DNA from: Willaertia magna
Lineage: Eukaryota > Heterolobosea > Eutetramitea > Acrasida > Naegleriidae
DNA length: 20,580 nucleotides
Direction of reading: 5' to 3'
Assembly (NCBI GenBank): GCA_902984215.1
Contig: CADWAF010004306.1
Location: 1-20,580 of the forward strand
Under the pieces are notes generated by a model, which saw nothing but the letters and a program-made list of their open reading frames with translations, did no database searches and had not been told where the DNA came from. The position numbers and the translations under genes are program-made. Each line of letters opens with the position of its first letter. The stretch's first letter is position 1. Positions 9,037-17,719 of this stretch are shown piece after piece.

Positions 9037-9660
9037 TTAAAAGAGAATATCTAAAGTAATAGGAGACATTGGTGGACTTTTTGGAGAGGATACTTCTTGT
9101 TCCTTAATTTCATTCTTGTCCATTAATTTGGTAAGTAAGAAGTCACTTTTTGGAATAGTAGTTAATTCTTCCATCTTTTCTTTAGATAATGTTACAAAGA
9201 AATCTTCTACTTCTCCAGTAATTGGATTAAATTCACTAAAATCAGGTATTTCATATTCTGGTGTTTCACCTTGGTTTGGACATATTTCTATATCGTCAGC
9301 TAAATCATCTTCCCATAATTGTATTTTATTATGTGATGTGGTATTCATTAATGTTGGCTTTTTGTGTATTAATTTCTTTGTTTCTTTAACTTGTGTATTG
9401 GATTCATCACTAAATATTGAAATTGGTGTTTTTTGTTTCGTATTATTATTATTAGAATTACTACCAATAACTTTAACTTTCTTTGTTGGTTGTTTGTTAT
9501 TGTTATTATTATTTCTTTGTTGAGGATTCTGGTTAGTAATATCTCCCAATGCTTTTCTTTTAAGAATATTATTGCTATCAATGTTGTTTTTAGCTTTAGT
9601 GTTTTGTGGGTTTTCGTTGCCAATGGTTGGTGCAATGCTATTGGTATGGTTATGAAGCAT
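9037..9660 (-). CDS. D-box protein, candidate securin/Patronus-like APC/C substrate
   Basis: A 207-residue single-exon protein that is largely disordered. Residues 35-43 read RKALGDITN, a perfect RxxLxxxxN destruction box with the flanking context seen in securins, plant Patronus proteins and cyclin B. There is no cyclin box. A short basic NLS-like patch (TKKVKV) lies near residues 59-65. The second half is acidic: LWEDDLADDIEI, then YEIPDFSEFNP and GEVEDFF. The C-terminus has Ser-Pro sites and ends SPITLDILF. An N-terminal D-box and NLS, an acidic middle and a Ser-Pro-rich, hydrophobic C-terminus is the general plan of securin, the separase inhibitor degraded at anaphase. That identity is inference: securins are poorly conserved, and other APC/C substrates can look the same. 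It lies 41 bp downstream of the TPR/CHAT-like gene on the same strand. Confidence 0.75.
   Translation of the reverse strand: MLHNHTNSIAPTIGNENPQNTKAKNNIDSNNILKRKALGDITNQNPQQRNNNNNNKQPTKKVKVIGSNSNNNNTKQKTPISIFSDESNTQVKETKKLIHKKPTLMNTTSHNKIQLWEDDLADDIEICPNQGETPEYEIPDFSEFNPITGEVEDFFVTLSKEKMEELTTIPKSDFLLTKLMDKNEIKEQEVSSPKSPPMSPITLDILF
9532..9558 (-). other. Destruction-box coding motif (RKALGDITN)
   Basis: The nine codons encode residues 35-43 of the 207-residue protein and fit RxxLxxxxN exactly, with the ALGDITN extension common in mitotic APC/C substrates. The motif lies near the N-terminus in a disordered stretch, where functional D-boxes normally sit. Confidence 0.7.
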
Positions 9661-9701
9661 TTTTTTTTGTAATAAAATGTAACAGTTAAAAATGGCGCAA
9701 T
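9661..9701. other. 41-bp gap between the TPR/CHAT-like stop and the D-box ATG
   Basis: On the minus strand, AATAAA overlaps the stop of the upstream gene (GAATAAATT). After a short mixed stretch, an A-run leads directly into the ATG at 9660. 3'-end formation of one gene and initiation of the next must occur within this gap, unless the two share a transcript or the 3' end lies inside the downstream gene. Confidence 0.45.
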
Positions 9702-12700
9702 TTATTCGCCAATAAAAGGAGGGTTGATTACAGCTACAGGTATTTTTAGTTGTTTTCTCAATAAATCAATGGAATGAATAAATAATCTGTAACCATTTCG
9801 ATTATTCTCTGAAGAACCCAACTTTGGATTAGCTAATTGGCCACTGGTAGTATACACAGTTTGCATGTCCATTAAAAACTCTACTGCTGTAGACATTAGA
9901 GATTCAGGTATAAAAAGTAAGGTACAATCAGGTCTGAAATTCAACAAGCAAATGATAGCGTCACTTAAATCTATTAAGTCACTAAAGGTAAATATAAAAA
10001 CTGGAAAATCTTGAGAAGAATTAAAAGATTCTATATGTGTTATAATTTGTGTAGGATTTTCACTAACCACTGATAGCTTAACAAAGTTTAGATATTTAAG
10101 ACTCTCGGTTTTGGATGGTTTTTTTGGAGGTTTTCTACCATATTGAAGTAAAGGAATGTGGAGAGGTAAATTTGGTTGATTGTCATGTATTATTCCATCT
10201 GCACAGGATTCAAATAAGTAAAGATTACGTTTCACTGAGTTAAATATCCACTTTTTTCTAGTAGTTTCTATAGGCTCAATAAATTTAGCCTCATCTTCTG
10301 AATAAAAGCAAAAGTATTGAGGCTTAAATCTTGTCTTGGAAGCTTTTAATGTTCTTCTCGAAACAATACTCTGTAAGGAAAAGTTTCTAACAACAAAATG
10401 ATCAAACATTATCTCCCAGGGTAGACATTGAACAGATCTACTACACAATAGCATAATAGGTGCTTCAGTTATTGGTAAGTCAATTAGTTTTGGTAAACCA
10501 GAGTAATCTTGGCTTCTTGATGTTAAAGAAAACACTTTGCTTTTCATTCTCTTGAATAATCCTAGAAAATCAAAATTCTTTTCCAATTTCTTTTCCAGTT
10601 CTTCACAACGTTTTTTATCTTCAAAACTTGGACGAAATTCAAAAGGACCTGGTAATATATCAGATGAAATATATTTAATTATTTCGTTCATCTTATCAAT
10701 TTTAATATTCTTTTTGTCAGTATTTAATTGTAAAATTAGACTTGACAAGTACTTTTCTATTTCATACTGAAGGTATTGTTCTGATGTTAATCTTAAATGA
10801 GAAGAGTTCTGTGAATTATTTTGTAATAAATCTTTTAAATTGCTCTTGGAGTCCAAAGATGTTCTTGAGACAGAAAAATATGTTTGATTTGTATTATGTT
10901 GCCTGCCTCCAAATTTTCTTATTACCTTTTTTCCAGTTTTAGGAATATAAAAAATCATCATACTGTCTATATAAAGAATGTACACAAGTTTTTCTAAAGT
11001 GGCTTGTTCAATATCCCCTGTACACTCAATGGCAGAAAGATCCACAGAAAAACAGGACTTTCCATCAAAATCTTTGTCTTCATCCAAACCAATAGGACTA
11101 TAGGTTTCGTTGTTATGAGAAAACCCAACTATTTGATCTCCAATAGAAAGTGATAGATGTCTTCTTCTTCCAGATTCAATTTGTTTTATAGAATCAAAAA
11201 CAGAATTTTGAAGTGCATATTGGGCGTATGAAGATCTCCTTTTAATTACCATCATTAAATGATATAGTCTCCTCATTGTATCTTGATTCCTGTAATTAAG
11301 CTCTTTTAATGATAAATAATGTTTTTTTGAGTGCAATTTCATCCTAAAGATACATCCCCACGCTTTTTCACATAATTCTTCACTTAGGGTCATAGAATCC
11401 ATTAACCCATCCGAGTTTATGGAGGAGTGAGTAGACTGAGAGCCGTAGCCATTTCTAGGTAATGTTCGTTGTCTTGATAGTGTGGATCTAAAAGAGTACT
11501 TTCTCTTTTTCCTTAAAAAAGGAAGAGATTTCCCTTTGACTATAGATGAATTAATTGGGAGTGATTGATATATCTTGTTTTTTGAAACCAATGATTCCTC
11601 TACTGAGGCTTCTGATTCTGATGAAGAATCGCCAGAGGCTGAATCATTAAGTATTTCTGCTATATCTCCAGATCTTTTTAAAACTTGTTCTAATTCTGTT
11701 TCCAGTAGTAAGTATGAGTCTATTATACTTAAATTATTATTAATCAACGATTTATCACCAAAACAAAACATCAGTCTTACTAATCTTTGTAATAACGATA
11801 ATAAATTTTCCAAAAAGGATGGAGGAGCTCCTTTTGAGACTACAACCTCACTATCATTTATAAAAAGAGTAAACAGAACATCTCTACATTCTTTCCAAAA
11901 TACCTCAGAACTCTTTCTTTTGCCTTGCAAATATCTTGATTCAGATATAGTCAAATATCCATCAATAGCCAGTAGAACACAAGTTGATTTCACAAAATGA
12001 TCTAGGGCAGGGATTATGAATTCTTTTTCAATGTTTCCAACAACAAGCTTTCTATTATCGGAGGACAAGCGAGTCATTGTTGAAGGGTCAATGTCACAAA
12101 GGGCAACTGGGACAAATATAAACTCCAGTTGTGTTTTTGCAATAAAAAGACTGACCTTAGCAAGCTTAATTTCATTAGCACAAATAGCAAACAGTTCCTT
12201 TGCCTTAATTAAGCAATCAATAGCGTCAATCAACACATCTTGAGGAGACGAGTACACATCTCGTTTGCCGTAGAGGGTATTCGACTGATTACGAGATAAA
12301 GGTATTCTATTAAACTCTTTAATTCTTTGTACTGCCTCTATTATAGATTTACATTCTAAAGTGGTTGGAAATGAAATAGGGGTAGTATCATGACAAATTT
12401 TTTGTAATATCTTCCCTTTTAAAAAGAATAGATCTGCTAAACTATAAGGTGTGTGAGTACATCTACTAAGGGCAATGTTGACACAATAAAGCGCCTCTGC
12501 ATATTTAGAAAGTTTAAGGTAACACCTAGAAGCAACTTCCAATACTTTTGTTTGGTTGATGCCGTTAGTTTCCATAATTGAACGCTGCTCTGTTAACAGA
12601 TTACCTAATCTTTCCATTATTACTTCACATTCCTTTAACCAACGCTTCTTTAGATATGCTTCAGCTAAATTAATATAAACAGTTGATTTTTGTATTGGTG

Positions 12701-15381
12701 ATAATTTTTCTTCCATTAATCTGGCAAGTAAATCTATTCCTCGCTCAAAATTATAGCTTTGTAAAAAAAGGTTAGCCAGGGTCAATTGAAGATTTAATTC
12801 ATAATCTCCTGATTTTCCCAAAGATCTCATAAACATTAAAGATTTTGTTATACAATTCTCAGCATTCTTAAAATCACCTCTTTCTATGTAGATGGAACTT
12901 AGCAAAGAAGAGAGGTGACCGTACTTGGCAATTTGTTTTTCTTCATTGGCTCTTTTTAACAAAATTGAATAATAGAAAATACCTTGCTTCCAGTCATCTT
13001 CTCTAAGACTTAGTTCTGCTAGGTCATTAATCAATGTATGATCATATGTCAAATTAAGAGTCCTATAATTTTCTACAGCCATTTTAAATAGATGGGATGA
13101 AAACACATACTTATTATTTTCAGTTAATACCTGGGCAAATTCAATCAATATTCTTATTCCAATGTGACAACACAAACTTGGTATTAACTTTGTATATCCT
13201 GCACATTGGCTTAAAATATAAAGACTTTCAAACAAAACATGCTCTGCTTGTCTGTAATCATTAGAAATATTCCTACAGTATAAACCCAAAGAAAAGGCAG
13301 CAAAGGCCTTAAGTGGTGACATACAAGGCAACTTATGATATAAAATGTTAATTAACTCTGTTCTTTGATTTAAATCAAAAAGGTAATGAAAAGATTGATC
13401 TAGATAGAGACCAAAGTTACTTTGAGCTGATAAATATCTTATATCCTTTTTGTTGGGATCGATTATATATTCTAAGGTGATTGGGGATATGTTAACAATA
13501 AAATAGTGGAATATTAACAACGCTTCACAAGCAATTTCAGCGGGTGATGGAAGCGAGTGGAGGTGAGTTAATGAATCCATAATTAAAATATTTGATGTAG
13601 AAGAGGAGATATTGTGATTATTTCTATTAAATATATCCACTATTTTAGAAACTATTTTTTCGCATTTTGAACTAAATTCATTCTTTTTTATGAAATGTTC
13701 AAAATTGTGACATATTCCCTTAATTTCTATCAATTCAATACTATCTGTATATTTGGACTGGAATTCTATTAGATTTTTTTTCATTTTACTAAATTTGTCA
13801 AAGTCTTCTGGTTTTAAGTTGTGTGCAGCAATTTCTAGTAATGCTAAACTTATTTTAAAAAGTGAGTTTAATTTTTGTAAATCTTCCTTGTCTAAATCTT
13901 TAGTAATTTTAGCTGAGGGTAATTTTGAAAAGTATTCAGAAAGGAATGAATAACATTTCTTATTGGACTCGGATGTTCCAATTCTATTTAATTTCCATGC
14001 TGTTTCATAGTATTTTTGACACCATTCTACAGAAAAAGTATCTATATATTCTATATTATGGTGAAATTCTTCTATAAGTGCATCATCGTTCCTCTCTTCG
14101 TCTTCGTTTGATTTGTTTTCAATTTTTCTAACAACTTGTTCGGGCATTAGATTATTAATCCATTTAATAAAACTCTCTCGATTACTCATGAATGAGGAGT
14201 CATCTAACTCCAAGGAATACAGGGATGGAGGGTGTTCATCGTATTTTTTTATCTTTCCCTCCCAAATATTTGACTTTTTAAACATTGAAAAATTAGAAGG
14301 AAAGATTTCTTCCTGAAGCGGGTCTTTCTCACTTTCCACAGACGAGGAAAAGTATCCAGCAAAAAAACCTTTTATCTCTACATCTAGTGACACTCCCCAA
14401 TCGTCATCGTCATCTTCCGTGTGTTGAAAACTTTTGCGATTCCTCTCACTTTCTCTTTGATTTTCTATCTTTTGGTCAATTTCCCAATCGAGTGCCAACA
14501 ATTCATTCTTTTTGTCAGTGGCATTGTTTAAAAGCAGGCATAATTGTATCAATCTTTTTCCTAAAGCACAATAGTTGCACTTGAGTAAAGCTTTGCATAT
14601 TGAAATTACTATTTCCGTAAATCGTGACAAATTAATTATTATAGTCTTATTTTCTACCTGTACAATAACATTATGCATAGCCGCTAGGAGATGCGATGAT
14701 ATAACCTTTTGGTACTCAGTTACGTCATCTTCCGAATTTATTTCCTCTATTTTAAACTTAGCTTGCCATAGAATTATTTCACTACATAAAGTCTTTGCGG
14801 AGACTAGAAACTCATTCCACGAACCTAAGTTCTTTAATGATAATTGTTTGTTTAGTAATTCCGAACGTTCTCTAGCTGATTCTACATATTCCTTAGATTC
14901 CTTAATATTATTCACACCTTTCATTACTTTTGAAAGCATGAATAAAACTTTTACATATTGCAATTCATCTATTAAGGTAAGTTTGATTTGAATTACTTTA
15001 CTTACATTTTGGATAGAAATTAAGGTTTATAATGTTTAATAGAAGTCTTTGAATTTCTAATAGTTCTTGGAAGGCTTCTCCGAAATAAGAATTTAGTATG
15101 AATAATGACACTAAACGTAATCTTAGTTCTACATCTTCCACTATATTATTAGTAGGCGTATCATAAAACTTCTTTACTTCCTTAAAAACAACCCATTCTC
15201 CCTCATCATCAGCCTTAATATCATTCGGGGAACATTCCCTCACTTCCAAATCTTCTCTTTCAACTAATGAAACAAAAAAAAACGCTACTTAACAACAAAA
15301 TATAACAAAAATTTACTTACGAATACTTAATAGCTCTTCAATCTGTTCCTCAACATCTTGTTTTATTACTATCCCCATCAT
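9702..15381 (-). CDS. Large TPR protein with catalytically degenerate CHAT/separase-fold domain (CFAP46-like or divergent separase-like)
   Basis: Exons 15321-15381, 15006-15263 and 9702-14968 give 1861 residues. A helical N-terminus contains an acidic stretch (EDDDDDWG, about residue 290). TPR-like helix pairs run from about 640 to 1060, for example SIYIERGDFKNAENCITKSL and ASRCYLKLSKYAEALYCVNI. A Ser/Arg-rich linker lies at about 1210-1300. From about 1440 the sequence fits a CHAT-type fold: LVYILYIDSMMIFYIP, then QCLPWE (1620-1625) and VVRNFSLQSIVSR. LPWE is the separase/CHAT signature, while RNFSLQ recalls CFAP46. The strand that should carry Gly-His-Gly reads VFIFTFSD (about 1765), and the one that should carry Gly-Cys-Ser-Ser reads LLFIPES (about 1797), so the His/Cys pair is absent and protease activity is unlikely. 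Length fits separase (1500-2200) better than CFAP46 (about 2700). The axonemal CFAP46-like reading is slightly favoured; the gene call is firm and the function is not. Confidence 0.85.
14969..15005 (-). other. Intron 2 of the TPR/CHAT-like gene (37 bp)
   Basis: The donor is GTAAGT (15005-15000) and acceptor TAG ends at 14969. Splicing joins CCA AAA T to AT GAA TTG, giving YPKYELQYVKVL in frame with the long third exon. Unspliced reading stops at TAA five bases after the donor. This is the shortest intron here. The donor hexamer is exactly complementary to ACTTAC eight bases before the acceptor AG ends. Confidence 0.75.
15264..15320 (-). other. Intron 1 of the TPR/CHAT-like gene (57 bp)
   Basis: The donor is GTAAGT at 15320 and acceptor CATTAG ends at 15264. 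It joins AGT ATT C to TT GAA AGA, giving LLSILEREDLEVREC in frame with exon 2. Phase 1. Confidence 0.82.
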
Positions 15382-15395
15382 GATTGTTTGCACAT
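15378..15395 (-). promoter_or_regulatory. Five-codon upstream ORF overlapping the TPR/CHAT-like start
   Basis: ATG TGC AAA CAA TCA TGA runs from 15395 to 15378. Its TGA overlaps the first ATG of the main frame (15381-15379) as ATGA, and a second main-frame ATG follows immediately. If the transcript starts upstream of 15395, this uORF could affect initiation. Whether it is transcribed is unknown. Confidence 0.4.
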
Positions 15396-15513
15396 CAATT
15401 TATTTTTTTGTAGTAAAGGGTGCAAGTGAATATTAGCGGTAATAACGGTAAAGCTCAATAATTTGCACAAAAATATTCATTTATACAAATTACTCGTTTT
15501 ATTTAATTATAAG

Positions 15514-15532
15514 ACTTTATTAATAATAAAGT
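15514..15532. terminator. Inverted repeat with AATAAA on both strands
   Basis: actttatta-a-taataaagt is a perfect pair of 9-bp arms around one base. Each strand reads AATAAA; on the minus strand it lies about 60 nt after the GST stop. It is a plausible polyadenylation signal for the GST mRNA; the hairpin may be incidental in such A/T-rich DNA. Confidence 0.45.
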
Positions 15533-15547
15533 TTATTAAAATTATAA

Positions 15548-15575
15548 GAATGAATGAATGAATGAATGAGTGAAT
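15548..15575. repeat. GAAT tetranucleotide microsatellite
   Basis: Five perfect GAAT units (15548-15567) are followed by GAGT and another GAAT. It lies just downstream of the GST stop at 15580-15582, inside the presumed 3'UTR, so length changes would not affect the protein. Confidence 0.8.
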
Positions 15576-15579
15576 AATA

Positions 15580-16584
15580 TTACAATAACATTTGTAATTC
15601 TTCATAATACTTTTTTTTAAATTCATTTCCTCTTGAAATTAAAGATTTATGAACATCTTTAAATGGTTTAATTTCTTCTAAATGATGTAACCAATGAACT
15701 ATCTTTTTATAACCAAGTTCAACAAATGGATAACCATAACAATATAAATGATATAATTCACATCCAGCAGATAAATCAGCAATTGTTAAAAATTCACTTG
15801 AACAAAGAAATGTTTTTTCAGCTAATGGAGAACCAGCACTTCTTTCAGATTGACTTGCCTCAGTTGCTAATAATTGAGGTTTTTGTTCTTTTTCCTTTTT
15901 TAAAAAGTAATTTTCAATTAATCCTAAACCATCTTGAAGTTGTGTATGGAATGGTTTAATTTTAGTTTCAATAATTTCATTCTTTAAAGATTTTGGTAAA
16001 TTTGTTCCAAATTCTAAGAATAAGAAACCATGAATAATTGGAGAAGTATATGCTCTAATATTTAAATGATGCCATTCTAAATATTGGTCAACTTTACTTG
16101 TCAATTTCAGAGGAGCCCAAAAGAATTCATTCATAACTTTTGTTTCACTTGACATGTTCTCAATTTCAGTAGACATGTTTTTATAATTAAGTAAATGTGC
16201 CATTGGATATACATTTTGAAATGTGTTATTCTCTCCAGTTTCTCCAATCTCTTTTGGAGAAGCAAGACGACAAAGGAAACGCATTATTGCGTGAGATTCA
16301 AATAAGGTAAAGGATGGCACAAGATTTTGATCTTGATTATTCATATTATCTTGATTTAAACTAATTGTTAGAGTTGGAAGTGAACAGAAGGGATTAAGTT
16401 TTTTGAATGATTCTTCTCTTGTTTCTGCCTGTAGAGCATTTACTTCTTTTCGATCGTAATTGATATTTAACAGTTGACATAAAATCTCCACCGCTCTACA
16501 TGGTTGAGAATTTTGGTCAGTATACAAAGTCACAGTAAATGGTGGACTTTCAATTGTGTTAATCGTGGAACTAATGTTATTCAT
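15580..16584 (-). CDS. Theta-class glutathione S-transferase
   Basis: Single exon, 334 residues. The N-terminal thioredoxin-like domain has SQPCRA (Ser26 is the theta-type catalytic serine), NPFCSLPTL with the cis-proline, and LFESHAIMRFLC, whose Glu-Ser pair binds the glutamyl group of glutathione. The helical C-terminal domain has VDQYLEWHHLNIRAY, typical of theta enzymes, and FLTIADLSAGCEL, the GST N-capping and hydrophobic-staple region. The enzyme conjugates glutathione to electrophiles or reduces peroxides in the cytosol; substrate is not predictable. It is about 90 residues longer than usual. The extra length is a polar insertion near residues 100-135 and a Lys/Gln/Ser-rich loop near 225-255. 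The 5' region carries a strong inverted repeat. Confidence 0.92.
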   Translation of the reverse strand: MNNISSTINTIESPPFTVTLYTDQNSQPCRAVEILCQLLNINYDRKEVNALQAETREESFKKLNPFCSLPTLTISLNQDNMNNQDQNLVPSFTLFESHAIMRFLCRLASPKEIGETGENNTFQNVYPMAHLLNYKNMSTEIENMSSETKVMNEFFWAPLKLTSKVDQYLEWHHLNIRAYTSPIIHGFLFLEFGTNLPKSLKNEIIETKIKPFHTQLQDGLGLIENYFLKKEKEQKPQLLATEASQSERSAGSPLAEKTFLCSSEFLTIADLSAGCELYHLYCYGYPFVELGYKKIVHWLHHLEEIKPFKDVHKSLISRGNEFKKKYYEELQMLL

Positions 16585-16592
16585 TATTGTTG

Positions 16593-16647
16593 TTGTTTGG
16601 AATGCTTATTTTGTTGCTTTTTTTTAAATTTGTTTTATTCCAAACAA
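16593..16647. promoter_or_regulatory. 11-bp perfect inverted repeat in the GST 5' region
   Basis: ttgtttggaat (16593-16603) and attccaaacaa (16637-16647) are exact reverse complements separated by 33 bp. They begin 9 bp upstream of the GST ATG. In mRNA they would form a hairpin beside the start codon; in DNA they are a split dyad. Either could control GST expression. A second, weaker dyad, atttaac-ttaca-gttaaat, lies at 16676-16694. Confidence 0.55.
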
Positions 16648-16721
16648 AACAATTTGTTAAAAAAAGAAGATTTATATTTAACTTACAGTTAAATTTACAA
16701 CGTTATTTATTTACAATTTAC

Positions 16722-16733
16722 AAACGGCCGTTT
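16722..16733. repeat. Perfect G+C-rich 12-bp palindrome aaacggccgttt
   Basis: It lies about 20 bp beyond the stop of the four-TM gene and about 140 bp upstream of the GST ATG. CGGCCG is conspicuous in this A+T-rich spacer. It could be a factor-binding site for the GST promoter or a 3'-end hairpin of the four-TM gene. Confidence 0.5.
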
Positions 16734-16753
16734 AGTGAATTTGATTATTATTA

Positions 16754-17539
16754 TTATTGATTCACAGTATGGTAATTAGTTGCAATTTCATTCATTGTTG
16801 AAGTAGTTGTTGTTGTCGATGCTGAATTATTACCACTTTCAGAAAGAAGAGATTTCTTTTCTTCTTCTTTTATCTTTCTTTCTTCAGTTAATTGCATTTC
16901 CTTATTTTCAACAACAAAATTAATAACGACAAATAATGACAATGAAAAGTGGACAACTGCAATTACAAAAATTAAAGAACATAAAACAACTAAGGAAACG
17001 AGACTGGAATATCTATACAACATTAAGATTGAAAGAACGATTGCAATAATTTCTGAAGAAACAGATAAGGCAGAAGCAAGTAAAATTACAGAACTAAATG
17101 TTCTATAATATTTCTTTTCCTTTTCTGGATTGTTTTCTTCTGCAATGACAACTGGAGCTTCTTCTTTTTGAGTAATTTCTTTTTCTTCATTATTGTCGTT
17201 TAAAGAATCAGTAGAGTTATTGTTGGTTTGATTATTTTCTTGACCTTCTTCTAAAGCTACTACAGTGTTATTTAAATTTTTACTTTTTTTACTAAATATT
17301 AAAATAATTCCTAATTTAATTAACGCAAATAAAAAGATCATTGTAAACAAAAAAACAATGACTGGCCAAACGTAAAGAAAATCATTTCCTTGACTTGGAA
17401 CGTTAGTTTGAATACTATTATAAAGAAAAAGAAGAGAAGAAACAAGTAATAAAACAAAGTTTGTTGTTCCTAATATCTCCCCTGTGGTGTATACAGTCAA
17501 TAAAATTTTTTGTTTTGTTTGATAATTTCCTCCAATCAT
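16754..17539 (-). CDS. Four-TM protein of unknown family, 261 aa
   Basis: Single exon; the ATG is in an A-rich leader. Four hydrophobic segments are visible: about residues 22-42 (TTNFVLLLVSSLLFLY), 52-80 (VWPVIVFLFTMIFLFALIKLGIILIF), 150-170 (VILLASALSVSSEIIAIVLSIL) and 176-208 (LVSLVVLCSLIFVIAVVHFSLSLFVVI). A charged Asn/Glu-rich loop of about 60 residues separates the two pairs. The C-terminal tail is charged, then Ser/Thr-rich (SASTTTTTSTM). There is no cleavable signal peptide. The 2+2 layout with both ends probably cytosolic resembles tetraspan proteins, but no Cys-Cys-Gly or other family signature is seen, so no function is assigned. The stop is followed by three more in-frame TAA codons. 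Confidence 0.8.
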   Translation of the reverse strand: MIGGNYQTKQKILLTVYTTGEILGTTNFVLLLVSSLLFLYNSIQTNVPSQGNDFLYVWPVIVFLFTMIFLFALIKLGIILIFSKKSKNLNNTVVALEEGQENNQTNNNSTDSLNDNNEEKEITQKEEAPVVIAEENNPEKEKKYYRTFSSVILLASALSVSSEIIAIVLSILMLYRYSSLVSLVVLCSLIFVIAVVHFSLSLFVVINFVVENKEMQLTEERKIKEEEKKSLLSESGNNSASTTTTTSTMNEIATNYHTVNQ

Positions 17540-17719
17540 AATTATTTGTTTTTTTGTGTCTTTTCGGTTCAGTTGATTCTTTTTGTGTTTAAGCTGAAAT
17601 AAAAGTTACAATTAAATCAACATCAATATTTATAAATTCAAAATATTAAAAAAGGATTAGTTTTAAAATTTATTCAAATACCATTTTTGGTATTCATTAA
17701 AATTGATTATTGCCTTTCT
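17540..17719. other. Spacer between transporter and four-TM genes (180 bp)
   Basis: It contains the 3'UTR of the transporter gene and the leader and promoter of the four-TM gene, both on the minus strand. A 3'-splice-like stretch (ttttatttcag on the minus strand near 17595) lies in the leader, so a 5'UTR intron is possible but unproven. Nothing else is recognised. Confidence 0.4.

Larger units (their letters stand above)
15382..15579. other. Spacer between GST and TPR/CHAT-like genes (198 bp)
   Basis: It contains the 3'UTR of the GST gene, with a GAAT microsatellite and a poly(A)-signal inverted repeat (both listed), and the promoter and leader of the TPR/CHAT-like gene. No tRNA or further ORF is supported. 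Confidence 0.5.

Noticed and set aside
11575..12000. 141-codon open frame on the + strand, and similar ones at 9116-9523 and 14575-14991
   Set aside because: They lie antisense inside well-supported minus-strand genes, with no domain, leader or splice support.
14977..15016. GT-AG intron on the + strand (gtaagt to gatag)
   Set aside because: It mirrors the minus-strand intron because that intron's ends are complementary; no + strand gene flanks it.
9702..15381. Calling the large TPR protein an active separase
   Set aside because: LPWE and the TPR-like superhelix fit, but neither Gly-His-Gly nor Gly-Cys-Ser-Ser is present at the expected strands, so only the fold resemblance is claimed.
9702..15381. 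Relation to the bacterial TPR-CHAT protease of type III-E CRISPR systems
   Set aside because: The domain words are shared, but this is an intron-containing eukaryotic gene with no catalytic pair and no CRISPR array or Cas gene nearby.
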